Assembly (NCBI RefSeq): GCF_017571495.1
Contig: NZ_JAGETZ010000002.1
Span: forward strand, 124,001 to 188,000
Direction of reading: 5' to 3'
Length of the DNA stretch: 64,000 nt
From: Hymenobacter negativus
Lineage (GTDB): Bacteria; Bacteroidota; Bacteroidia; Cytophagales; Hymenobacteraceae
The first letter of the stretch is position 1. Each line of letters starts with the position of its first letter. Under the pieces are notes generated by a model. It saw only the letters and a list, made by a program, of their open reading frames with translations. It made no database searches and was not told the origin of the DNA. This document shows positions 41,015-49,918 of this stretch, piece after piece. Both the position numbers and the translations under genes were made by a program.

Positions 41015-42385
41015 ATGCTGATTCGCAACAAGCTGATGCTTCGCTTTACGCTGCTGGTGCTGGCGATTCAAGTCAGCTTCTCGGCGTTCATCTACTACTT
41101 CAACGCCAGCACGCGCGCACAGCGGTTTGAGCACCGGCTGAGTACCAGCGCAGCCCTAGCTTCGCGCTTGCTGGTGCGCACTGGTAAGCTCGAAACCGGG
41201 CAGCTCGGCAGCCTGCGGCGGAACGACCTCCTAACGTTGCCGGATGAGCAAATCAGCATCTACGGGCCCGATGGAGCGCTACGTTTCAGCAGTGCCGATA
41301 ATATCGACCAGGAGCCCAACCGGACGCGCCTGGGAGAGCTACAGGCCAAAAACTCGGTGACCTTCACTGGCGCGGGACGGCGCGAAGCGGTAGGCACGGT
41401 GTACCGACACGAGGGCGAGCCGTACCACATTTTCGTATCAGCGGAGGATGTGCCGGGCTGGGTGCGGCTGCATCAGCTGGGCCTGCTACTGCTGGTGGGC
41501 AACGTGGGAGCACTGGCATTCACCATTTTGGCGGGCTGGTATTTTGCGGGCGCGGCGCTGAAGCCGGTGGCGCGCATCAGCCGGCAGGCGGGGCGGATTT
41601 CGGCCACCAACCTGGGCCGGCGGCTCTCGGAAGGCAACGGGCGCGATGAGTTAGCCCAGCTAGCCTACGTGTTCAATAACATGCTGGCGGGTTTGGAACA
41701 GGCTTTTGAGGCGCAGAAAAGCTTCCTGGCCCACGCCTCGCACGAGCTGCGCACGCCACTCACCACCCTCACGGGAACCCTCGAAACGGCTTTGGCCTAC
41801 GATACCTCGCTGCCCGAGGCCCGCCAGAGCATGACGCAGGCGCTGGAAGCCTCGCGGCACCTAAATGCGCTCACCAGCAGCCTGCTATCGTTAGCAAAGG
41901 TGGATGGCAGCTTACCAAAATTCGAGGCTGTACGGCTGGATGAGTGCCTGAACCAGGCGTTGAGCTTTGCGCGCGCCAAGTACATGGGGCGGGAGTTTCG
42001 CCTGAGCTTTGGGGATTTACCGGAGGAAACCGAAACCGACGTTTTCATGGTAGACGGCAATGCCGAACTGCTCACTACCGCGCTGCTGAATTTGTTGGAT
42101 AATGCGGGCAAATACTCGGCCGGGCCGGTGCAGGCCGAGTTGGGGTACGAGGGCCCAACCACGTTGCGCGTGCGGGTGGTGGATGCCGGCCCCGGCCTTA
42201 GCGCTGAGGAGCTTAGCCGGATTTACGAGCCGCTGTATCGGGCGGCCGGCGCGGTGGGGCGGCCCGGCTACGGCCTGGGGCTGCCGCTCACGCAGCGCAT
42301 CGTGCAGCGCCACGGCGGGCGGCTGGAACTGGCTTCGGTGGTGGGGCAGGGGACTACAGCCACCGTATGGCTGCCAGCTGCCTAG
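41015..42385 (+). CDS. Sensor histidine kinase (HAMP-HisKA)
   Basis: 456 residues: membrane helix near 10-30, periplasmic sensor of about 115 residues, second helix (LGLLLLVGNVGALAFTILAG), HAMP domain (AGWYFAGAALKPVARISRQA), phosphoacceptor FLAHASHELRTPLTTLTG with His243, and an ATPase domain with LLNLLDNAGKYS (N box), DAGPGLS (G1) and GYGLGLPLTQRIV (G2). It resembles copper- or envelope-responsive sensors such as CusS/QseC in layout; the signal is unknown. Confidence 0.94.
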   Translation: MLIRNKLMLRFTLLVLAIQVSFSAFIYYFNASTRAQRFEHRLSTSAALASRLLVRTGKLETGQLGSLRRNDLLTLPDEQISIYGPDGALRFSSADNIDQEPNRTRLGELQAKNSVTFTGAGRREAVGTVYRHEGEPYHIFVSAEDVPGWVRLHQLGLLLLVGNVGALAFTILAGWYFAGAALKPVARISRQAGRISATNLGRRLSEGNGRDELAQLAYVFNNMLAGLEQAFEAQKSFLAHASHELRTPLTTLTGTLETALAYDTSLPEARQSMTQALEASRHLNALTSSLLSLAKVDGSLPKFEAVRLDECLNQALSFARAKYMGREFRLSFGDLPEETETDVFMVDGNAELLTTALLNLLDNAGKYSAGPVQAELGYEGPTTLRVRVVDAGPGLSAEELSRIYEPLYRAAGAVGRPGYGLGLPLTQRIVQRHGGRLELASVVGQGTTATVWLPAA

Positions 42386-42508
42386 AACTTTTGCGTAGCT
42401 GTTAAGCTCAGCATTTCGTAAAGCAGTAGCCGCAGGCAGTGCCGGGCGTTTCAACCTTTTTGGTGCAGCATTGTCTTCAGACCAACCTTTTCTAAAAAAC
42501 AAGTACGT

Positions 42509-43018
42509 ATGAATTTCGTCGTCATGGGAGTTTCGGGCTGCGGCAAATCGACGGTAGGGGAGCAATTGGCTCCTAAGCTCAATCTGCCTTTTCACGATGG
42601 CGACGACTTTCACTCGCAGGCCAACATCGACAAGATGGCCCACGGCACTCCCCTTACGGACGACGACCGGCGCGAGTGGCTCGAAACCCTGGCTGCCAAG
42701 CTGGGCGAATGGGAAAAAGAAGGTGGGGCCATCCTCGCCTGCTCGGCCCTGAAAGAGAAATACCGTGACACACTCCAAAGCAAGTCGCAGGAGCCACTGC
42801 ACTGGGTATTCCTCGACGGCCCTAAGGAGTTGCTGCTGGAGCGCATGGGCAACCGCAAAGGGCACTACATGCACTCCAACATGCTCGATTCACAGCTGGC
42901 GACGCTGGAGAAACCAGCCTATGCCCTGCAGCTTTCCATTGAGTACACGCCAGAGGAGCTGGTGGACCAGATTGTGGCGGCATTGGCGAAAGACCCGGCG
43001 GTGGGAACCAAGCATTAA
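42509..43018 (+). CDS. gntK: Gluconokinase
   Basis: Phosphorylates gluconate to 6-phosphogluconate with ATP. 169 residues, normal length. P-loop GVSGCGKSTVG at the N terminus, substrate region FHDGDDFHSQANIDKMAHGT and PLTDDDRREWLETL, then ACSALKEKYRD and VFLDGPKELLLERM. It stands alone, without gluconate transport or Entner-Doudoroff genes nearby. Confidence 0.94.
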   Translation: MNFVVMGVSGCGKSTVGEQLAPKLNLPFHDGDDFHSQANIDKMAHGTPLTDDDRREWLETLAAKLGEWEKEGGAILACSALKEKYRDTLQSKSQEPLHWVFLDGPKELLLERMGNRKGHYMHSNMLDSQLATLEKPAYALQLSIEYTPEELVDQIVAALAKDPAVGTKH

Positions 43019-43020
43019 AT

Positions 43021-43158
43021 GATAGCGCGGGGCTGTGCCCCGTGCTGACTATTAGCGGGCCTCTGGCCCGCAGGCGTCCGCGCCACTCAGACATGCGTTC
43101 ATCGATTGCAGACCGGAGGCCTGCGCATAATTGACACGGGACACAGCTCCGCGCTATC
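43021..43158. repeat. 138-bp imperfect palindrome, copy 2
   Basis: The ends GATAGCGCGG and CCGCGCTATC pair, and the two halves are similar over about 50 nt with GACTATTAGCGGGCCTCTGG in the left arm. It is the same family as 20121-20262. It fills most of the gap after gntK. Confidence 0.75.
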
Positions 43159-43168
43159 CATCCCGGAC

Positions 43169-43211
43169 ACCGTTTTCATGTATTCTAATACGGTTCTCAT
43201 ACCGTTTTAAT
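43169..43211. promoter_or_regulatory. Repeated ACCGTTTT motif upstream of the RND operon
   Basis: ACCGTTTTCAT (43169-43179) and ACCGTTTTAAT (43201-43211) are direct repeats, with an inverted copy ATACGGT at 43188-43194 between them. ACGGT-TCTCAT-ACCGT forms a small dyad. This could be an operator for the efflux operon that begins just downstream; no repressor gene is adjacent. Confidence 0.35.
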
Positions 43212-43257
43212 GTCGTCGGGGGTCCTTTGCGGGCAGTTGCCACTACCGCAAACGACA

Positions 43258-43533
43258 ATGTCTAACAACCATCGGCCCTTAAATTTTCTGGTTCTGCTTC
43301 TGGCAGGGGCCCTGGCGTTGTCGTTGGGGCTCAATGGCTTTCTATTGTATAACCAGCCCGCGCTGGCAGTTGACTACGAAGACCTGCAGGAAACCGAAGC
43401 CGACCTGCGCCTGACGCAGCGGCTGCTGGCGCGCTGCCAGGCCTCACACCAGCAGCAGGACAGCCTGCTGGCCCTACGCCCCACACTTTCTAATTCTAAC
43501 GCCGTGCCCACGGCTACCGCCACGGCCCAATAA
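43258..43533 (+). CDS. Small single-pass membrane protein, first gene of RND operon
   Basis: 91 residues from the ATG at 43258. A membrane helix (LNFLVLLLAGALALSLGLNG) is followed by a short coiled-coil-like region (EDLQETEADLRLTQRLLARC) and a Ser/Thr/Ala tail. I do not recognise a family. It lies 35 nt upstream of the efflux adaptor gene on the same strand and is probably co-transcribed. It could modulate the pump, as small membrane proteins do for some RND pumps, but that is only a guess from position. Confidence 0.55.
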   Translation: MSNNHRPLNFLVLLLAGALALSLGLNGFLLYNQPALAVDYEDLQETEADLRLTQRLLARCQASHQQQDSLLALRPTLSNSNAVPTATATAQ

Positions 43534-43568
43534 AGGGCCGCGGCATCTGCTTGCTCATTCTCTTCCCC

Positions 43569-44726
43569 ATGAACTCCTTTTTGCGCCGTTCTTTCCTTCA
43601 CTCTTATGCGCTGACTGCCGCAGCCGGTTTGCTGGCGGCTAGCCTCAGCGGCTGCTCGGCCAAAGCCGAAAAAGATACCGCTGAGGCGCCACCCGAAGTG
43701 CCGGTGGTGACGCTGAAAACCTCCAGCCAGTCGCTACACCGCGACTACGTGACCGATATTCAGGCCGTGCGCAACGTGGAAGTGCGGGCTCAGGTGGCGG
43801 GCTTCCTCGAACACATTTATGTGGATGAGGGCAAGCCCGTGAAGAAAGGCCAGCCCCTGTTCCGCATCAACGCCAGCGCCTACCGCAACAAGCTGAGCCA
43901 GGCCCAGGCCGCCGTGGCCAGCGCCCAGGCCCAAGCCGCCGCCGTGCGCGTGGAAAGCGAGCGGGTGAAGCTGCTGGTCGACAAGAATGTCATCGCCAAA
44001 ACGGAATTAAAGCTCACTAACAGTAAGATACGCGAAGCTGACGCCCGCGTGGCCGATGCCCGTGCCGGCGAGGCTGCCGCCCGTCTCAGCCTGAGCTACA
44101 CGCTGGTACGCGCCCCCTTCGATGGCGTGATTGACCGCATTCCGCTCAAAATGGGCAGCGTGGTAGAAGAAGGCACGCTGCTTACTACGGTATCGGACTT
44201 GAGTGCCGTGTTTGCCTACTTCGACGTGGCCGAGGGGAGCTACATGAACTACACCAAGGCCCGCCGCGAGCACCCCGAGCTGCATTCCGATTCGGTGCGC
44301 CTAACGCTGGCCAACGGCGAGCTATACCCGCTCACAGGCCACATCGAAACCGCTGAAAGCGAGTTCAATCCCAACACCGGCTCCATCGCCCTACGCGCCC
44401 GATTCCCTAACCCCGACCGCCTGCTCAAGCACGGCGCTTCAGGCAAGGTGCGCCTGACCGACCAGCTGCCCACGGCGCTGCTGCTGCCCCAAAAAGCGGT
44501 GTTCGAGATTCAGGACCAAAACTTCGTGTATGTGGTGGACCAGGCCGGCGTGACGCACACCCGCAGCTTCAAACCCTACACGCGCCTCGGCGATTTCTAC
44601 GTGGTGAAGGAAGGTCTGAAATCCGGCGAGCAAGTGGTGTACGAAGGCGCGCCGGAGCTGCACGACCAACAGAAAATCAACGTCAAAACCGTGCTGCTGG
44701 ATACCGCAGCGGTAGCGGCGCAGTAA
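43569..44726 (+). CDS. RND efflux periplasmic adaptor (AcrA/MexA-like lipoprotein)
   Basis: About 385 residues from ATG 43569, with lipoprotein signal ending AASLSGCSAK. Split lipoyl domain (EVRAQVAGFLEHIYVDEGKP and LVRAPFDGVIDRIPLKMGSV), helical hairpin rich in Ala/Gln, beta-barrel (VFAYFDVAEGSYMNY) and a membrane-proximal domain with PQKAVFEIQDQNFVYVVD. Joins the RND transporter to the outer-membrane channel; all three are encoded here. Confidence 0.94.
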   Translation: MNSFLRRSFLHSYALTAAAGLLAASLSGCSAKAEKDTAEAPPEVPVVTLKTSSQSLHRDYVTDIQAVRNVEVRAQVAGFLEHIYVDEGKPVKKGQPLFRINASAYRNKLSQAQAAVASAQAQAAAVRVESERVKLLVDKNVIAKTELKLTNSKIREADARVADARAGEAAARLSLSYTLVRAPFDGVIDRIPLKMGSVVEEGTLLTTVSDLSAVFAYFDVAEGSYMNYTKARREHPELHSDSVRLTLANGELYPLTGHIETAESEFNPNTGSIALRARFPNPDRLLKHGASGKVRLTDQLPTALLLPQKAVFEIQDQNFVYVVDQAGVTHTRSFKPYTRLGDFYVVKEGLKSGEQVVYEGAPELHDQQKINVKTVLLDTAAVAAQ

Positions 44727-44731
44727 CCCCC

Positions 44732-44938
44732 GTAGCGTGGACTCTGCGAGTCCGCGCCCACAAGAACGTCCTACAGAGCGCAGTGAGGCAGCTCGCCTGC
44801 CCTGTTGCCCTGGCCCTGATTGCCAATCGACGCGAGATGCCTCGCTACGCTCTGCACGACGCTCCCCATCAGCCTTCGGCCTAATCAAGGCAAACCTCAT
44901 TAATCCGCCTAAACGCGGACTCGCAGAGTCCACGCTAC
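44732..44938. repeat. Nested palindromes between the RND adaptor and transporter genes
   Basis: The outer arms (44732-44756 and 44914-44938) are perfect 25-bp complements containing GTAGCGTGGACTCTGCGAGT. Inside lies a second inverted repeat (44775-44796 with 44832-44853, 19 of 22) with motif AGAGCGYAGYGAGGC. One element therefore seems to have landed in the other. The block fills the whole adaptor-to-transporter gap and is open in the transporter's frame. Confidence 0.8.
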
Positions 44939-44943
44939 TGCTT

Positions 44944-47900
44944 ATGTTCGACATCTTCATCCGCCGGCCGATTCTCTCGCTGGTGATTTCCGTTTTTTTG
45001 GTGTTGCTGGGGGCGCTGGCGCTGTTCACGCTGCCCATCACGCAGTTTCCCGACATCGTGCCGCCGTCGGTGACCGTGACGGCCAAGTACACCGGGGCCA
45101 ACGCCGAGGTGTGCGCCAAGGCCGTGGCCACGCCGCTGGAGCGCGCCATCAACGGCGTGCCGGGCATGACCTACATGAACTCGGTAAGCTCCAACAACGG
45201 CGTGACGCTCATCACGGTGTTCTTCGAAGTCGGCACCGACCCCGACCTGGCCGCCGTGGGCGTGCAGAACCGCGTGACGACAGTGATTGATGAGCTGCCG
45301 GAGGAAGTTATCAAGGCGGGCGTAACGACGGAGAAGGAGGTAAACTCCATGCTGCTCTACCTCAACATCACGAGCGACGACAAGGGCGCGGGTGAGCAAT
45401 TCATTTACAACTTCGCTGATATCAACGTATTGCAGGAGCTCAAGCGCATCAACGGCGTGGGCTTCGCGGAGATTATGGGTTCGCGGGAGTACTCGATGCG
45501 GGTGTGGCTGAAGCCCGACCGCATGGCGGCCTACGAGGTGGGCACCGACGAAATTGTGGACGCCATCCGGGCCCAGAACGTGGAAGCGGCACCCGGCAAA
45601 TCGGGCGAAAGCTCGGGTGGCAAGGCCCAGCAGTTACAGTACGTGCTGCGTTACACCGGCAAGTTTTTCGAGCCCGAGCAGTACCGCAACATCGTCATTC
45701 GCTCGAACCCCGACGGTTCGGTGTTGCGCCTGAAGGCGGTGGCCGACGTGGAATTTGGCACGCTCACCTACGGCATGTCGTCGAAGAACGACGGGCAGCC
45801 CTCGGCGGCCATTATGCTGAAGCAGCGGCCGGGCTCTAACGCCAGCGAGGTCATCGAGAACGTGAAAAACCGCATGGCCGAGCTGCAAAAAACCAGCTTC
45901 CCGCCCGGCATGAAGTACAGCATTGCCTACGACGTATCGCGCTTCCTCGACGCCAGTATTCACGAGGTGCTGCGCACGCTGGTGGAGGCTTTCCTGCTGG
46001 TGTTCATTATTGTGTACTTGTTTTTGCAGGACTGGCGCTCTACGCTGATTCCGGCGCTGGCGGTGCCGGTGGCCCTCATCGGCACGCTTGCCTTCATGCA
46101 GATGCTGGGCTTCTCGATTAACCTGCTCACGCTCTTCGCGCTGGTGCTGGCCATTGGCATTGTGGTCGATAACGCCATTGTGGTGGTGGAAGCCGTGCAC
46201 GCCAAGATGGAGGAGAAGCACATGGACGCCCGCAGCGCCACCTACGAGGCCATGCACGAAATCAGCAGCTCGCTGATTGCCATTACCCTGGTGATGTCGG
46301 CGGTGTTTATTCCGGTGTCGTTTATGGACGGGCCGGTGGGCGTGTTCTACCGGCAGTTTTCGCTCACGCTGGCCATTGCCATCGTCATTTCGGGCGTGAA
46401 TGCTGTGACGCTCACACCAGCCCTGTGCGCGCTCATGCTCAAGACGCACGAGGGCGAGCGCACGGGCCTGCTAGGCCGTTTCTTCAAGGGCTTCAACAAC
46501 AAGTACGAAGGCCTGGCCGGCGGCTACCAGCGCCTGCTGGGCGGCATTGCCGGCCGCCGCGTGGTGACCATTGGAGTGCTGCTGCTGTTTTTCGGGGCCA
46601 CCTGGGGAATCAGCAAGGTGCTGCCCTCGGGCTTTATCCCGACCGAGGACCAGGGCATGGTGTACATCAACGTGACCACGCCTGCCGGGGCCACCGTGGA
46701 GCGCACCGAGGCCGTGCTGGCCCAGGTGCAGCGCATTGCACAGAAGCTCAAGCCGGTAGAATCCGTTTCGACCCTGGCCGGCTACAGCCTCGTGAACGAG
46801 GTGGCAGGCTCCAGCTACGGCATGGGCATGATTAACCTCAAGGCCTGGGACGAGCGGGAGCAGTCGGTGGCCGAGTTCATTAAGGAACTGGAAGACAAAA
46901 CCAAAGGCATTGCCGATGCCGAGATTCAGTTTCTGCCGCCGCCCACGGTGCCGGGCTTTGGCAACAGCAGCGGCTTCGAGTTCCGCCTGCTGGACAAGAC
47001 GGGCAGCGGCGACCTGCAGAAGACAGCCCAGGCCTCCAAAACCTTCCTGGCGGCGCTGCAAAAGGAACCGGCCATCAACGGCGCTTTCACCGGCTTCGAC
47101 CCCAACTTCCCGCAGTACCTCATCCACGTCGACCAGGACATGGCCGCCAAAAAAGGCGTGACCGTGGACCGCGCCATGAGCACGCTGCAAACGCTGCTGG
47201 GCAGCTACTACGCCTCCAACTTCATCCGTTTCGGCCAGATGTACAAGGTGATGGTGCAGGCCAGCCCCGAGTACCGCGGCCGCCCCGACGACCTGCTGGC
47301 CCTGCACGTGAAAAACAACCGCGGCGAGATGGTGCCCTTCTCCACCTTCGTGAAGCTGGAGCGCGTGTTCGGCCCCGACCAGCTCACGCGCTACAACATG
47401 TACACTTCGGCCATGATTAACGGCGACGCCGCCGCCGGCCACAGCTCTGGCGACGCTATTTCGGCCATCGAAAAAGTAGCGGCCAAGGTGCTCCCCAAAG
47501 GCTTCAGCTACGAGTGGAGCGGCATGACCCGCGAGCAAATCCTGAGCGGCAACCAAGCCCTCTACGTCTTCGGCATTGTGCTGATTTTCGTGTACCTGCT
47601 GCTGGCTGCCCAGTACGAAAGCCTGCTGCTGCCGCTACCGGTGCTGCTAAGCTTGCCCACCGGCATATTCGGCGCCTTTGTCAGCCTCAAGCTCTTGGGC
47701 CTCGAAAATAACATCTACGCCCAAGTAGCGCTGGTAATGCTCATCGGTCTGCTGGGCAAAAACGCCATCCTTGTCATCGAGTTTGCTGAGCAGCGCCGCC
47801 GCGCCGGGGCCACCGTACTGGACGCCGCCGTGCAGGGCGCCGTTTCCCGCCTGCGCCCAATCCTGATGACCTCCTTCGCCTTCATCGCCGGCCTGATTCC

Positions 47901-48099
47901 GCTGGTAGTAGCTAGCGGCGCCGGCGCCCTGGGCAACCGCTCCATCGGCACAGCCGCAGCGGGCGGCATGCTCATCGGCACCGTGTTCGGCATGGTGCTG
48001 ATTCCGGGCCTGTATGTGCTGTTTGCCAGCTTCGAGAAACCGAAGAATCTGGAGGCGGATACGGAAGTAGTGGAGGAAAAGGAGTTGGTGGCGCATTAA
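44944..48099 (+). CDS. RND multidrug efflux transporter (AcrB/HAE1 type)
   Basis: 1051-residue inner-membrane proton-driven pump with 12 membrane helices and two large periplasmic loops. Start MFDIFIRRPILSLVISVFLV is the standard HAE1 N terminus, so the ATG at 44944 is used; the frame is open to 44737 but that part is repeat DNA. Family motifs: TQFPDIVPPSVTVTAKYTGA, VGVQNRVTTVIDELPEEVIK, the proton-relay helix VLAIGIVVDNAIVVVEAVHA with two Asp/Asn, and GNRSIGTAAAGGMLIGTVFG. Works with the adaptor upstream and the outer-membrane protein downstream. Confidence 0.96.
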   Translation: MFDIFIRRPILSLVISVFLVLLGALALFTLPITQFPDIVPPSVTVTAKYTGANAEVCAKAVATPLERAINGVPGMTYMNSVSSNNGVTLITVFFEVGTDPDLAAVGVQNRVTTVIDELPEEVIKAGVTTEKEVNSMLLYLNITSDDKGAGEQFIYNFADINVLQELKRINGVGFAEIMGSREYSMRVWLKPDRMAAYEVGTDEIVDAIRAQNVEAAPGKSGESSGGKAQQLQYVLRYTGKFFEPEQYRNIVIRSNPDGSVLRLKAVADVEFGTLTYGMSSKNDGQPSAAIMLKQRPGSNASEVIENVKNRMAELQKTSFPPGMKYSIAYDVSRFLDASIHEVLRTLVEAFLLVFIIVYLFLQDWRSTLIPALAVPVALIGTLAFMQMLGFSINLLTLFALVLAIGIVVDNAIVVVEAVHAKMEEKHMDARSATYEAMHEISSSLIAITLVMSAVFIPVSFMDGPVGVFYRQFSLTLAIAIVISGVNAVTLTPALCALMLKTHEGERTGLLGRFFKGFNNKYEGLAGGYQRLLGGIAGRRVVTIGVLLLFFGATWGISKVLPSGFIPTEDQGMVYINVTTPAGATVERTEAVLAQVQRIAQKLKPVESVSTLAGYSLVNEVAGSSYGMGMINLKAWDEREQSVAEFIKELEDKTKGIADAEIQFLPPPTVPGFGNSSGFEFRLLDKTGSGDLQKTAQASKTFLAALQKEPAINGAFTGFDPNFPQYLIHVDQDMAAKKGVTVDRAMSTLQTLLGSYYASNFIRFGQMYKVMVQASPEYRGRPDDLLALHVKNNRGEMVPFSTFVKLERVFGPDQLTRYNMYTSAMINGDAAAGHSSGDAISAIEKVAAKVLPKGFSYEWSGMTREQILSGNQALYVFGIVLIFVYLLLAAQYESLLLPLPVLLSLPTGIFGAFVSLKLLGLENNIYAQVALVMLIGLLGKNAILVIEFAEQRRRAGATVLDAAVQGAVSRLRPILMTSFAFIAGLIPLVVASGAGALGNRSIGTAAAGGMLIGTVFGMVLIPGLYVLFASFEKPKNLEADTEVVEEKELVAH

Positions 48100-48115
48100 G
48101 TGCGACCATCAGAAT

Positions 48116-48187
48116 TGTAGCGCGGACTTTCAGTCCGCGAGTCACCCGAATAGATAATCCACGCGCGGACTAAAAGTCCGCGCTACA
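48116..48187. repeat. GTAGCG-type inverted repeat after the RND transporter
   Basis: TGTAGCGCGGACTTTCAGTC at the start of 48116-48139 pairs with 48164-48187 over 24 nt with one mismatch. Same family as 44732-44938 and 33977-34052. Confidence 0.75.
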
Positions 48188-48233
48188 TCGCCCACGCCAC
48201 GGCTCACCTCTCCAAAGAAATGAGTCGCGGGTA

Positions 48234-49700
48234 ATGCGAACCGCCAGAACAACCAATCTCATGCGCTTTCTAACCGCTGCCCTTGTCTTAATACTCGCCG
48301 CCGGCTGCCGCGTATCCGCACCCGACGGCCCGGCTGCTAGCCCAGCCGCCCCAAAGGCTTTTAACCCGACCACGCCCGCCACCGATACCCTAAGCGTAGG
48401 CAGCACGCCGTGGCGGCAGTTTTTCCAGGACCCCGCGCTGGCCGGCCTCATTGATACGGCCCTGCGTCAGAACCTAGATTTGCGGGTGACTATGCAGCGC
48501 GTAGAGGTATTCCAGGCGCAGTACCTGGCCCGGCGCGGGGCGCTGTTTCCCACGGTTTCGGCCACGGGCACAGGCGCGCTCGACCGTTATGGAAAGTACA
48601 CAATGACGGGCGTGGGCAACTACGACACCAACCTCTCGCAGAACATTGTCAACAACCAGCGGGTACCCACCAACCTCACGCCCGACCTGTTCGTGGGCCT
48701 GCGCAGCTCCTGGGAAATCGACCTATGGGGCAAGCTACGCAGCCGCCGCAAGGCTGCCTACCTGCGCGTGCTGGCCTCAGAACAAGGCCGCAACCTGGTA
48801 GTGACCAACCTGGTGGCCGACGTGGCCCGCGCCTACTACGAACTGCTGACGTTGGACAACCAATTAGTCATTTTGGAACGCAATGCCCGCTTCCAGCAGG
48901 AAGGCCTGCGGCTGATTAAGGTACAGAAAGAAGCCGGTCGCGTCACCCAACTGGCCGTGCAGCAGTTTGCCGCCCAGGCCCTCCGCACTGAAAGTCTTGC
49001 CTACGAGACCCGCCAGCGTATCACCGAAACCGAAACCCAACTCAACCAGCTGCTGGGGCGCTACCCGCAGCCCATCCGGCGCGGGCCGGCGCTGCCCAAC
49101 CAGTCGGGCCTGCCCACCAAGCTTTCGGCGGGCCTGCCCGCCAGCGCCCTGCTGCGCCGCCCCGACGTGCGCCAGGCCGAGTTGCAACTCCAGGCCGGAC
49201 GCGCCGAGGTGGACGCCGCCCGCGCCGCCTTTTTGCCCAGCCTCACCCTCACGCCCTACGTGGGCCTCAACGCCTTCCGCGCCAACCTCCTGCTCGACCC
49301 TGGCTCGGTGGTGTTCGGTGCCGTGGCAGGCCTCGCCGGCCCCATCCTCAACCGCGCCCAGTACCGAGCCGATTTCCGCGAGGCCGTGGCCAACAACTAC
49401 GAGGGCTACTACCGCTACCAGCAGGCGCTGCAAACTGGTTTCCGCGAAGTGGTGGTGGGCCTCCAAGGGCTTGAAAACTTCCAGGCCGTCGCCGACCTGC
49501 GCGCCCGCGAAGTAGAGCAGCTCACCAGCGCCGTGGCCACCTCCAACGACCTGTTTGTGGCCGGCTACGCCTCTTACCTCGAAGTTATCACCGCGCAACG
49601 TAGCGTGCTCGAAGCAGAATTGAGCCTCGCAGAATCACGCCAGGCGCTACTGCTGCAGAGCGTAAATCTGTACCGGGCGTTAGGGGGCGGCTGGCAATAG
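48234..49700 (+). CDS. RND efflux outer-membrane lipoprotein (OprM/NodT family)
   Basis: 488 residues with lipoprotein signal MRFLTAALVLILAAGCRVSA; the ATG at 48261 within the frame would also fit that signal. Family elements: WRQFFQDPALAGLIDTALRQ, LRSSWEIDLWGKLRSRRKAA, YELLTLDNQLVILERNARFQ, LPASALLRRPDVRQAELQLQ. It closes the pump operon adaptor-transporter-channel; all three are on the plus strand. Confidence 0.94.
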   Translation: MRTARTTNLMRFLTAALVLILAAGCRVSAPDGPAASPAAPKAFNPTTPATDTLSVGSTPWRQFFQDPALAGLIDTALRQNLDLRVTMQRVEVFQAQYLARRGALFPTVSATGTGALDRYGKYTMTGVGNYDTNLSQNIVNNQRVPTNLTPDLFVGLRSSWEIDLWGKLRSRRKAAYLRVLASEQGRNLVVTNLVADVARAYYELLTLDNQLVILERNARFQQEGLRLIKVQKEAGRVTQLAVQQFAAQALRTESLAYETRQRITETETQLNQLLGRYPQPIRRGPALPNQSGLPTKLSAGLPASALLRRPDVRQAELQLQAGRAEVDAARAAFLPSLTLTPYVGLNAFRANLLLDPGSVVFGAVAGLAGPILNRAQYRADFREAVANNYEGYYRYQQALQTGFREVVVGLQGLENFQAVADLRAREVEQLTSAVATSNDLFVAGYASYLEVITAQRSVLEAELSLAESRQALLLQSVNLYRALGGGWQ

Positions 49701-49729
49701 CGCGAACTCTTTAGAACGTCACATCGAGT

Positions 49730-49828
49730 GCCGTCTGTCATCTTGAGCGCAGCGAAGGACCTTATCACGTTGCAACGACTCGTTCAGCGGCGACAGGGTC
49801 CTCTGCTATGCTCAGGATGGCAGACGGC
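49730..49828. repeat. Inverted repeat with GTCATCYTGAGCG motif
   Basis: Arms 49730-49762 and 49797-49828 pair with several mismatches; the shared motif is CCGTCTGYCATCYTGAGC followed by AGCGAAGGACC. It lies between the RND operon and the thioredoxin-like gene and may help to end transcription. Confidence 0.65.
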
Positions 49829-49918
49829 GCTCACCGCAGACATCAACTATGTTGCTGGCCAATCGCAACTTTCGCCAATCCATTTGTTATAGGTCCGTTA
49901 TAAGCCTATTCCAACGAC

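Noticed and set aside
44737..44943. In-frame N-terminal extension (69 codons) of the RND transporter
   Set aside because: The stretch is made of nested inverted repeats, and the standard HAE1 N terminus begins at the ATG at 44944.
46471..47556. Long open frame on the minus strand inside the RND gene
   Set aside because: It mirrors a clear AcrB-type protein on the plus strand; high GC content leaves antisense frames open. The same holds for other long antisense frames, such as 11122-12282, 36106-37143 and 57736-58857.
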